64,000 nt of DNA from Chryseobacterium sp. G0186. Its GTDB lineage: Bacteria > Bacteroidota > Bacteroidia > Flavobacteriales > Weeksellaceae. Below the pieces are notes generated by a model. It was not told where the DNA came from. It did not search any database and was given only the letters and a program-made list of their open reading frames with translations. Numbering within the stretch: the stretch's first letter is position 1; every line of letters begins with the position of its first letter. Made by a program: the position numbers and the translations under genes. The stretch covers positions 1,426,001 to 1,490,000 of the forward strand of contig NZ_CP033918.1 of assembly GCF_003815675.1 (NCBI RefSeq). The letters are read 5' to 3'. This document shows, one piece after another, positions 47,059 to 53,936 of the stretch.

Positions 47059-48213
47059 TTACAAAACACTGACTTGCAAACTATTACGATATTGCGTTGG
47101 TGTATTTCCGGTATGTTTTTTAAAAGCCGTATTAAAAGAAGATTTAGAATTAAAACCTACTTCATACAAGATTTCAAGGATAGTGACTTTGCTTTTTGAG
47201 ACATCTTTTAAAATTTCCATGGCACTTTCAATACGATAAGTATTTACAAAGTCATAAAAATGTTGTCCTAGCTGATGATTAATTAAAACAGATAATTCTC
47301 GGGTAGGAATTTGAACATTTTCAGAAATATCCTGAATGGTTACAGAAGGATTAAGAAACGGTTTTTCTTCCATCATATACTTCTTTAATTTCAAGAGTTC
47401 CTCATTGTACTTTTCTTCATTAACAACTGATTGCTCGTTATCTTTTTCTTCCAGAATAATTTCAGAGACAAGTTTTAATTTTGAATCTACATTTCTAAAT
47501 AAGTCAGGATTATTCAATGCTTTGAATAAATACCAGCAAATAATAAACGGCTGAAGCAGCAGAATTCCAAACTTTATCCATTCCGAAATGTATGGATAAT
47601 CGGAAAATTTGAAAATATTCTTTAAAAGAGCGACTGAATATAAGACAGTAAGTACTACCGTAAACTGAAACAGCCAGTTATAGGAATTAATATGAGTGCC
47701 CGCATTATTTTCAAGATATAATTTTTTTGTCTTTTTCAACAGCATAAAAACAGCAACAAAATAGACAACAAACTGAATATGAAACAGAATATGAATGAAT
47801 TGTAATTCTATCATATCTTGACGGTTGGTAATAAAATTAATTTTAGAAGCAGCATCTACTGTATAAAAACGAGGCAACAAAACGATATTTACGATCAAAA
47901 AGGGAAGCAGATGCAGGAGGTATTTGGGTTTAAGCTTAAAATCAGAATAACAGACCGATACTACATAGAGATAAAAGACAGGAATTTGTAAAAATGCCAG
48001 TGTGGTCCTCAGCATTCCCAGATTGGAGGGACCATCAACGACTAGACTAAATAAAGGTTCGCTTAAATCAATTGCAGCTATTACGAGAAAAGCAGCAAAA
48101 AGAACATTACTTGTCTTGTATTTTGTTTTAACCGTAAGAAGGAAAAATGCAAGAATTAATGAAATAAGTATAGAGATTACAGTAACAATAAGCAATACAT
48201 TAACTTTATCCAT
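47059..48213 (-). CDS. Membrane-anchored AraC-type HTH regulator
   Basis: 384 residues. About seven hydrophobic segments fill ~5-240 (V-L-L-I-V-T-V-I-S-I-L-I-S-L-I-L-A-F-F; F-V-V-Y-F-V-A-V-F-M-L-L). The C-terminal ~100 residues are an AraC domain: I-Q-D-I-S-E-N-V-Q-I-P-T-R-E-L-S-V-L-I-N and I-L-Y-E-V-G-F-N-S-K-S-S-F-N-T-A-F-K-K-H-T-G-N-T-P. Same plan as the gene at 19866. Senses at the inner membrane and binds DNA in the cytoplasm. An IS3 element sits ~220 bp upstream in the same orientation and could add read-through transcription. The likely target is the hydrolase gene downstream. Confidence 0.87.
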   Translation of the reverse strand: MDKVNVLLIVTVISILISLILAFFLLTVKTKYKTSNVLFAAFLVIAAIDLSEPLFSLVVDGPSNLGMLRTTLAFLQIPVFYLYVVSVCYSDFKLKPKYLLHLLPFLIVNIVLLPRFYTVDAASKINFITNRQDMIELQFIHILFHIQFVVYFVAVFMLLKKTKKLYLENNAGTHINSYNWLFQFTVVLTVLYSVALLKNIFKFSDYPYISEWIKFGILLLQPFIICWYLFKALNNPDLFRNVDSKLKLVSEIILEEKDNEQSVVNEEKYNEELLKLKKYMMEEKPFLNPSVTIQDISENVQIPTRELSVLINHQLGQHFYDFVNTYRIESAMEILKDVSKSKVTILEILYEVGFNSKSSFNTAFKKHTGNTPTQYRNSLQVSVL

Positions 48214-48430
48214 TCTTTACTCTTTTTTGTTCATTTTTTATTTCAGGAAAGTAGTTTTTTGTCAGATTACAGATGAAATTCATACGATTATGACAATGCT
48301 ATTCATCTCAAAACTGAACCGTGCAAATATAGAAATTAGATTGGATTTGCTTTTATTTTTTTCAAAAAAATTGAATCCTAAATGCTTGCCATAAAAAGAC
48401 TACATATGCCCACACAACAGAATATAATAT

Positions 48431-48457
48431 TGTAAGCTACCCAACTTTGTCTCCATT
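48431..48457. repeat. IS3 left terminal inverted repeat
   Basis: Outer 27 bp; matches 49590-49616 in inverse with several mismatches (conserved TGTAA-CT-CCC and TCCATT parts). Confidence 0.75.
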
Positions 48458-49288
48458 CTAAATGATAGATTGTTTCATTTTATACTTATACTCTTTAGGG
48501 CTTATATTTCCTAGTGCTTCATGTGGTCTGTTGTAATTATATTCTATCCACCATTGATTTGCTTTTTCTTCTGCATCCTGCAAGTTCTTAAAAACATACA
48601 TATTAAGAAGTTCATCTCTACAGCTTTTATTCAGCCTTTCAATAAGGCTGTTCTGTGTTGGCTTTCCTGGCTGTATGTATTGAATATGCACCTTATTTTC
48701 CTGCGCCCACAACTGAAGAGTTTTGGAGATAAATTCAGGGCCATTATCTACCCGTATTCGTTGTGGTTTCCGCCCCTGCTGTTTTAACTGATCCAAAACC
48801 CTTACAACTCTTGCAGAAGTAATACTGGTATCAACTTCCATAGAAAGTAATTCCCGATTATAGTCATCAGCAATATTTAATATCCTGAACCTTCTCCCAT
48901 CATATAAACTATCGCTCATAAAATCCATACTCCAGCATTCATCAGACCTCAAAGGAATCTGGATATTCTCTTTAATACGGCTGGGTAACCTTTTTCTTAT
49001 CCTTCTGCGGATACTCATTTTTAAGGCTACATAAACCCTGTGAACTCGTTTATGATTCCAGCCATAGCCTAAATTCCGAATCTTATGATAGAGCTTCCAA
49101 AATCCGTAACCAGGATGTTCTTCCGAGATTTGCGTTAAGACGAAGATTAATTCATCATCATTTTTCTTGCTCTTATAACGATAACTACGCCTGCTGATAC
49201 CAATTGCTAAACAACTTTTCCTTTCACTTAAATTGTAGGTATGACGGATAAAGTTGACAATTTCACGTAAACCAGAAGGCTTTACCAC
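48458..49288 (-). CDS. IS3 transposase OrfB (integrase catalytic domain)
   Basis: 276 residues if begun at the GTG at 49288, but normally made as the C-terminal part of an OrfAB fusion by -1 frameshift. N-terminal part with S-Y-R-Y-K-S-K-K-N and H-P-G-Y-G-F-W-K-L-Y-H (HTH_21-type). The RNase H-like DDE triad is visible: first Asp in W-S-M-D-F-M-S-D (~119), second Asp in R-V-D-N-G-P-E-F (~180), Glu in T-Q-N-S-L-I-E-R-L-N (~216), followed by the K/R seven residues on. It ends with W-W-I-E-Y-N-Y-N-R-P-H-E-A-L-G-N-I-S-P, the usual IS3 close. Cuts and joins the IS ends. Intact. Confidence 0.93.
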   Translation of the reverse strand: MVKPSGLREIVNFIRHTYNLSERKSCLAIGISRRSYRYKSKKNDDELIFVLTQISEEHPGYGFWKLYHKIRNLGYGWNHKRVHRVYVALKMSIRRRIRKRLPSRIKENIQIPLRSDECWSMDFMSDSLYDGRRFRILNIADDYNRELLSMEVDTSITSARVVRVLDQLKQQGRKPQRIRVDNGPEFISKTLQLWAQENKVHIQYIQPGKPTQNSLIERLNKSCRDELLNMYVFKNLQDAEEKANQWWIEYNYNRPHEALGNISPKEYKYKMKQSII

Positions 49289-49548
49289 TTTTTTGACAAA
49301 ACATCCTTTAAGGCTTCAATCTCTAAACAGCGTTCTGCATAAAGTTTCTTAAGTTTTGAGTTTTCTGATTCTAATTCTCGCATCTTTTGAATATCTGAAC
49401 TTTCCATACCCGAATATTTGCTCTTCCAACGATAGAAAGTTCCTTGCGTAATGCCATGATTGCGACAAATTTCAATAACACTCTTTCCCTGTTCCTGTTC
49501 TTTTAAGATTCCAAAAACCTGGAGTTCCGAATATTTACTCTTTTTCAT
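49282..49548 (-). CDS. IS3 transposase OrfA
   Basis: 88 residues from the ATG at 49548; upstream in-frame codons to 49599 reach into the terminal repeat and are unlikely to be translated. Residues ~5-50 are an HTH of the HTH_Tnp_1 type (E-L-Q-V-F-G-I-L-K-E-Q-E-Q-G; I-C-R-N-H-G-I-T-Q-G-T-F-Y-R-W-K-S-K-Y-S-G-M). Residues ~58-85 are a leucine-zipper-like coiled coil (L-E-S-E-N-S-K-L-K-K-L-Y-A-E-R). It binds the IS ends and regulates; overlaps orfB by 7 bp. Confidence 0.9.
   Translation of the reverse strand: MKKSKYSELQVFGILKEQEQGKSVIEICRNHGITQGTFYRWKSKYSGMESSDIQKMRELESENSKLKKLYAERCLEIEALKDVLSKKW
49288..49294 (-). promoter_or_regulatory. Programmed -1 frameshift site A AAA AAG
   Basis: On the minus strand the A6G heptamer lies just before orfA's stop (TAA at 49284-49282). 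Slipping back one base joins orfA to orfB and gives the active OrfAB transposase, as in other IS3 elements. Confidence 0.75.
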
Positions 49549-49589
49549 ATTTAAATTTAAAATTTTTATTGTAAAAATTCTATCTTTAA

Positions 49590-49616
49590 ATGGATACATT
49601 TTTAGGGAAGTTTACA
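49590..49616. repeat. IS3 right terminal inverted repeat
   Basis: Outer 27 bp on the orfA side, ending TTTACA next to the ATAT target duplication. Confidence 0.75.
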
Positions 49617-49941
49617 ATATTCTGAATTACTGATTAATCATTTCTTTTATTAAACTTAATACGGAATGCAATATGTTGCAGATAAAAAACGCTAAAACTA
49701 ACTTTTACAACGATTTGTAAAAATATTAGTATCAGTAAAGATGAATAAATTCAATGGAACCCGTTAGCATTATAAACATTGGTTTTAATCTCCACCGCCT
49801 CTTTACTCTTCATATAAAAATTAAAGTTAATTTTCCATTTTGAAGTCATACTATTAATTGATAGATTTGGTTCTGCTAATATCCACCAGCCTCAAATCGT
49901 GAGGTTTTGTGATAAGTAACCATGATATAAAACAATCAATT
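49617..49941. other. Intergenic region right of the IS
   Basis: 325 bp, AT-rich, with no gene. Holds the promoter listed at 49840-49869. Confidence 0.6.
49840..49869 (+). promoter_or_regulatory. Consensus flavobacterial promoter TTG-N19-TAGATTTG
   Basis: TTG at 49840-49842 and TAGATTTG at 49862-49869 with 19 nt between, within the TTG-N17-23-TAnnTTTG consensus. ~70 bp before the ATG at 49942. Confidence 0.65.
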
Positions 49942-51510
49942 ATGACAAAAATAAAATTGTCTCTATTTGTTATTACGATTACCGCATTATTTACAAGCAG
50001 CAATCTATCCGCCCAAATAACCTCCAAAGAAGTAGATGTACTCGTTGACAATGCGATGGAAAAGTTCCATGTTGCCGGGGTAGCTGTAGCCATTGTAAAA
50101 GACGGTAAGATCATTCACAAAAAAGGCTATGGTGTAAAATCAATAGATACAAAATCACTTATTGATGAGCATACAAACTTTGAAATTGCTTCTAATAGTA
50201 AAGCGTTTACAACTGCTGCCTTATCAATTTTGGTAGATGAGGGAAAACTTTCCTGGGATGATACTGTTAAAAAGTATATTCCTGAATTTAAAATGTACAA
50301 TGACTATGTGACAGAAAATTTCACGATAGAAGATTTATTATGTCATCGTAGTGGGCTTGGTTTAGGCGCCGGAGATTTAATGATGTTTCCTGACGGTACA
50401 GACTTTAGTATTAAGGATGTGATAAAGTCCTTCCAGTACTTCACTCCTGTTTCAGGTTTCCGAACTCAATTTAATTATGATAATCAATTGTATTTGGTCG
50501 CTGGTGAAGTCATTGCAAGAGTAAGTGGAATGAATTGGGAAACCTTTGTTCAAAAACGTATTATGGAACCCCTGCAAATGAAAAATTCCTTCAGCTCCAT
50601 AAGTCAGGTAAAAGATATCGGGTTAATGGCTTCTCCACATTCCTCAGAATCGGGTATTATAAAAAAAATACCTTTATATGGGGCAATGGTAAATGGTGCT
50701 GCAGGAGGTATAGTTTCCAATGTTGATGACATGTCCCAATGGATGCTTGTGCAGCTCAATAAAGGTAAATATGGTTCCGGTTTAGACAAACAGCTTTTCA
50801 CCAAGGAAAGACAAAATGAAATGTGGACAATTCATACCGTTGATCAAATCAATCCCAACCCGAGGTATAACCAACATTTTAATGGGTATGGTTTAGGCTG
50901 GAATTTATCTGATATGAAAGGAAATCTCAGTGTTTCCCATACAGGCGGACTACCCGGGATGCTTTCTATTGTTACCATGATTCCTGATTTAAATTTGGGT
51001 ATTGTCATTCTCACCAACACAGAAAACGGAGGCTCCGGTGTTTTCTCTTCGGTGAGCCAAACCATTATTGACAGTTATTTAGGGCTTAACAATTACGGTT
51101 GGGTAGATAAGTATGCCGCTTACTTTCAGTCTCAAAAAGAATCTGGGGATGAAGTAACCAAAAAGGTTTGGGAAACAGTAAGCAAAGCAAAAAATACCAC
51201 CATAAAAAACGAGGATTTAATTGGATTGTATGAAGATCAATGGTTTGGAAAAATTGAAGTCTTCTTAAAAGGAAATCAATTATGGTTTAAATCCTATCGT
51301 TCACCAAAGCTAAATGGGCCAATGAGTTTTTATAAAGCAAATACTTTTGCCATTAAATGGGAATATAAAGATATGAACTGTGATGCCTTTGCTATGTTTA
51401 ATTTAGATGAAAATGGAAAAGCACAGAGCATAAAAATGAAGGGAATCTCCCCGAATATAGACTTTAGCTTCGACTTTCATGATTTGAATTTGCAACGATT
51501 AAAAAATTAA
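49942..51510 (+). CDS. Serine hydrolase with C-terminal beta domain (DUF3471-like)
   Basis: 522 residues from the ATG at 49942 (a TTG-type upstream start at 49909 would spoil the signal peptide). Signal peptide 1-25 (cleavage after L-S-A-Q). Nucleophile motif S-N-S-K at 84-87; second motif Y-D-N in Q-F-N-Y-D-N-Q-L-Y; third motif H-T-G-G in S-V-S-H-T-G-G-L-P-G. All three are intact, so catalysis is likely. The last ~105 residues (D-L-I-G-L-Y-E-D-Q-W-F-G-K-I-E-V) fit the DUF3471 beta domain common in this family. Periplasmic; possible esterase or peptidase. Own promoter and terminator: single-gene unit. Confidence 0.88.
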   Translation: MTKIKLSLFVITITALFTSSNLSAQITSKEVDVLVDNAMEKFHVAGVAVAIVKDGKIIHKKGYGVKSIDTKSLIDEHTNFEIASNSKAFTTAALSILVDEGKLSWDDTVKKYIPEFKMYNDYVTENFTIEDLLCHRSGLGLGAGDLMMFPDGTDFSIKDVIKSFQYFTPVSGFRTQFNYDNQLYLVAGEVIARVSGMNWETFVQKRIMEPLQMKNSFSSISQVKDIGLMASPHSSESGIIKKIPLYGAMVNGAAGGIVSNVDDMSQWMLVQLNKGKYGSGLDKQLFTKERQNEMWTIHTVDQINPNPRYNQHFNGYGLGWNLSDMKGNLSVSHTGGLPGMLSIVTMIPDLNLGIVILTNTENGGSGVFSSVSQTIIDSYLGLNNYGWVDKYAAYFQSQKESGDEVTKKVWETVSKAKNTTIKNEDLIGLYEDQWFGKIEVFLKGNQLWFKSYRSPKLNGPMSFYKANTFAIKWEYKDMNCDAFAMFNLDENGKAQSIKMKGISPNIDFSFDFHDLNLQRLKN

Positions 51511-51529
51511 TCATCATTCAAATTTGAAT

Positions 51530-51564
51530 AAAAACGGCAAATATCTGGGATATTTGCCGTTTTT
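51530..51564 (+). terminator. Rho-independent terminator
   Basis: 16-bp stem (AAAAACGGCAAATATC and its complement) around a TGG loop, with a T-run, 20 bp after the stop. It shares the GGCAAATATC / GATATTTGCC core with the hairpin at 22661-22715. Confidence 0.88.
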
Positions 51565-51677
51565 TATTATTAAAACTAATTGATTCTATTAATTGCCTGT
51601 GTTGAGTACTGCAGATCCAAAGGGATTATCCACGATCCATAATCACTCAATTCTTTATTTTTTTCTGGATAAGGATA

Positions 51678-53171
51678 TTATTGAGCTTTTTGAACAAAAT
51701 CATTCCATTGTTTATTAAGATGGATAAGTGCCTGCTTTTTTTCATTGTCATTCAATGAAGAATAATTGATTGAGTTGAAAACCAGTTTTTTCAATGCTTT
51801 TACATCCAGTTCCCAATACACAAAAGCTACCCAAAAATCATAGCTAAGTCCATTATATCCATACACTGACGGATCATCACTATTAATGGAACATTGCACT
51901 CCATTACTTAATAAAACCCTTGCCGGGTGATTCCTCATATCACTTACATACCCTAAAATCTGATTACTGATCGGGCTTACCTCAACCAGCTTATTCTGTT
52001 TTCTGATCAGATCCATTGCTTTAGGAAAATAGATCAGGTTTAGGCCATGTCCAATCCTTTGGTTATTCAGTAAGGCAATATCAAGAACATTCTTGTTATG
52101 GATAGAAGTACTTTCTCCGGCATGAAGAAAAAGAGGAATTTCCACACCATATTTTTTCTGAAGTTCATTCAGCTTTGCCCAATTGTTCTGGAAGTAATTA
52201 ATCGTCTTTCCGGCAGCTTCATCTGCAACAAGATCAAAGCCTGAGATCATATCCGGAAACTCTTTCTTGAGTTCAAAAGCGCTCTCCAGTGCTTTTTCAA
52301 TCTTTTCATTATCGAAAAATTTAAAGCTTGAATAAATTAACTTGAGGCCAAACTCCGGATTTGATTGGCGTATTTCTTTTACAATATCCTGTAAATCTGT
52401 AATTGAAGTTTTTAAAGGATATTTCCCTTTCTTAAAATCATAAAGTTCTTCAAAAATAAATCTGATTTCCACATGCTGAACGTTATCCCTCGCTAAATCC
52501 TGAAAACCTTTTAAATAATATTCTTTAAAAAAGGGACGGTAAGGCAACAACAGATTAATCCGTTTAAAACGTTTTTCAAATTCAATCCAGTAGTTGGTAT
52601 AGGAACATAGATTGTCTCGTTTCAGGAGAAGAAGTTCTCCCAATTCTTTTTCAAAATCAGGATCTGAAGTCAGCTTTTGATCAAGACAGACAAATCCTTT
52701 TGGAACTTTTCCGTTTTCAAAAATAGCCAATTGCCCGAAAATATATTCCTCAGTATCTTTTTGATCATAAACATAACATTCTTTATACTTTCTTGCTGTG
52801 GCAATCACCCATTTTGCATCGGTTATCCCTCCACTGTGGGTATGCAGCAAACCTCCTTTCGGCATTGACTGAAGAACACTAAACAGGCTACTGCTTTCAA
52901 TAAGCGGTTTTATCTCATTAAAAGAACTGTTATATAAAGGAAATTTCTTCTTCTCTGTCTCGCTAACGAACTGTTCCCTTAGCTGAAGAAGTTTTTTATC
53001 CAGTATTATTTCAGCATCAGATAGTTTTATATCGGCATCAAAAGAAACGGCTTCATTTTCCTGCTCCAACAACATCCAGTTATGTTGATAATTAGACTTT
53101 TCAACGCCTCTGTTTTGGCATCCAAATAAAGGAAATCCAAATAATAAAATATAGGTAAGGTATTTTCTCAT
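51678..53171 (-). CDS. Adenosine deaminase-like lipoprotein
   Basis: 497 residues from the ATG at 53171; 13 further codons upstream are in frame but the ATG gives a clean lipoprotein signal (Cys 18, F-G-C). The metal-dependent deaminase barrel has its motifs: L-L-H-T-H-S-G-G (first H-x-H metal ligands), L-F-L-H-A-G-E-S (His and Glu of the active site), Q-R-I-G-H-G-L-N (catalytic His), V-E-V-S-P-I-S-N, and S-I-N-S-D-D-P-S-V (metal Asp). Length and layout match the secreted ADGF/adenosine deaminase branch and not the 330-residue cytoplasmic enzyme. Probably deaminates adenosine outside the cytoplasm for purine salvage. Single-gene unit with its own -7 box. Confidence 0.85.
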   Translation of the reverse strand: MRKYLTYILLFGFPLFGCQNRGVEKSNYQHNWMLLEQENEAVSFDADIKLSDAEIILDKKLLQLREQFVSETEKKKFPLYNSSFNEIKPLIESSSLFSVLQSMPKGGLLHTHSGGITDAKWVIATARKYKECYVYDQKDTEEYIFGQLAIFENGKVPKGFVCLDQKLTSDPDFEKELGELLLLKRDNLCSYTNYWIEFEKRFKRINLLLPYRPFFKEYYLKGFQDLARDNVQHVEIRFIFEELYDFKKGKYPLKTSITDLQDIVKEIRQSNPEFGLKLIYSSFKFFDNEKIEKALESAFELKKEFPDMISGFDLVADEAAGKTINYFQNNWAKLNELQKKYGVEIPLFLHAGESTSIHNKNVLDIALLNNQRIGHGLNLIYFPKAMDLIRKQNKLVEVSPISNQILGYVSDMRNHPARVLLSNGVQCSINSDDPSVYGYNGLSYDFWVAFVYWELDVKALKKLVFNSINYSSLNDNEKKQALIHLNKQWNDFVQKAQ

Positions 53172-53220
53172 GGTACGATTGAGCTTGCATTGTACAAAAA
53201 ACTCTGCCAATACAGCTATT

Positions 53221-53228
53221 CAAAAATA
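53221..53228 (-). promoter_or_regulatory. Candidate -7 box TATTTTTG for the deaminase-like gene
   Basis: Minus strand, 50 bp before the ATG at 53171. The nearest TTG is 26 nt upstream, slightly too far. Confidence 0.38.
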
Positions 53229-53476
53229 TAATTAATTTTTCTTGTAAAAAACATCAATTAAAAAAAACAGATAACAAAGAAAAATTAAAAGACATTCAAT
53301 TTACATTGGGCGGCAAAATACGCAAAAAGTCTACAAAAACAATAGACTAATGTGGTTAATTTTTATTCATCTGTTAAAACATAAGTTTTTTTGAAATTTT
53401 ACAAAGTATTTAAAACCAATCAATAAACTGATTTTAAATACATTACATCAAAAACAGAATAAAAAATTCAATTACC

Positions 53477-53491
53477 CTACTAAATTAGTAG
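53477..53491. promoter_or_regulatory. Palindrome CTACTAA-A-TTAGTAG, candidate operator
   Basis: Perfect 7-bp arms around one base, 29 bp upstream of the -33 TTG of the SusCD leader promoter. The position suits an activator. The type of regulator (for example an Rrf2-family dimer) is a guess. Confidence 0.45.
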
Positions 53492-53520
53492 ACTTATATG
53501 ATATTTCTCATACACCCTAT

Positions 53521-53553
53521 TTGCGGGGGTTCATGAATAATTAAATAATTTTG
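53521..53553 (+). promoter_or_regulatory. Consensus promoter of the SusCD transcript
   Basis: TTG at 53521-53523 and TAATTTTG at 53546-53553 with 22 nt between, fitting TTG-N17-23-TAnnTTTG. Transcription would start ~53560, giving a leader of ~375 nt before susC. Confidence 0.65.
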
Positions 53554-53583
53554 ACCCCAGTTAAAAAAATAAACTTTATTCTC

Positions 53584-53736
53584 ATGAATAAGAATGACTT
53601 TAATTCTTACCTATACACGATCATGGCTACAGCCTCTGCACAACAAAAGTGTTGTACAGAGAAGAGTCTTTCACAACACAACATCACTTCCAATGACATG
53701 TGTTTTGAGATGATGTGTAAAATGATGATGCCATAA
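53584..53736 (+). CDS. Cys/Met-rich small ORF in the SusCD leader (possible leader peptide)
   Basis: 50 codons from the ATG at 53584, just downstream of the predicted transcription start. The peptide has 4 Cys (positions 23, 24, 40, 45) and 8 Met; of its last 12 residues 6 are Met and 2 Cys (D-M-C-F-E-M-M-C-K-M-M-M-P). No signal peptide. Such a load of sulfur amino acids at the end of a short ORF ahead of a transporter is what a leader peptide for translation-coupled attenuation looks like; a small secreted or metal-binding peptide is the alternative. A longer in-frame start at 53551 falls in the promoter. Expression is not proven. Confidence 0.45.
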   Translation: MNKNDFNSYLYTIMATASAQQKCCTEKSLSQHNITSNDMCFEMMCKMMMP

Positions 53737-53839
53737 TCCTCGAAGAAATATGCACATTATGTAGGAATTAAAGCCCGATACGCTCAAGGCCTATTTAATC
53801 CGGGTACACTCCTCTATTTTAACATTTTCTTTCTGATAA

Positions 53840-53870
53840 CCTCCCTGAAAAAAAGGAGGCAGGGATTTTC
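53840..53870 (+). terminator. Possible attenuator hairpin before susC
   Basis: CCTCC (53840-53844) can pair with GGAGG (53855-53859), or CCCTG (53843-53847) with CAGGG (53860-53864); the two exclude each other. ATTTTCTTTT follows. Short stems, so weak support. Confidence 0.3.
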
Positions 53871-53936
53871 TTTTCCTTACCAAAAGGATAAAAAGTAATA
53901 CATCCATTCAATTTTTTAAAACCTAAGATTAATATA

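Larger units (their letters stand above)
48431..49616 (-). mobile_element. IS3-family insertion sequence, complete (1186 bp)
   Basis: Bounded by imperfect terminal inverted repeats of ~27 bp: TGTAAGCTACCCAACTTTGT at the left end and, read inward from the right end, TGTAAACTTCCCTAAAAATG; a matching TCCATT follows in both. The outermost bases are TG...CA. The 4 bp outside each end are ATAT (48427-48430 and 49617-49620), the target duplication. Inside are orfA and orfB in the usual overlapping order with a slippery A6G. Size, 4-bp duplication and OrfB style point to the IS407 (IS51-like) group. All parts look intact, so it may be active. Confidence 0.9.
53172..53583. other. Divergent regulatory region ahead of the SusCD leader
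   Basis: 412 bp without a gene. On the left TATTTTTG (minus, 53228-53221) for the deaminase-like gene; on the right the palindrome and promoter of the SusCD leader, listed separately. Confidence 0.6.

Noticed and set aside
48002..48394. 130-codon plus-strand frame opposite the AraC gene start
   Set aside because: Antisense to membrane segments of the regulator; no independent support.
53551..53583. Upstream start of the Cys/Met-rich small ORF
   Set aside because: It lies inside or directly at the -7 box, before the expected transcription start.
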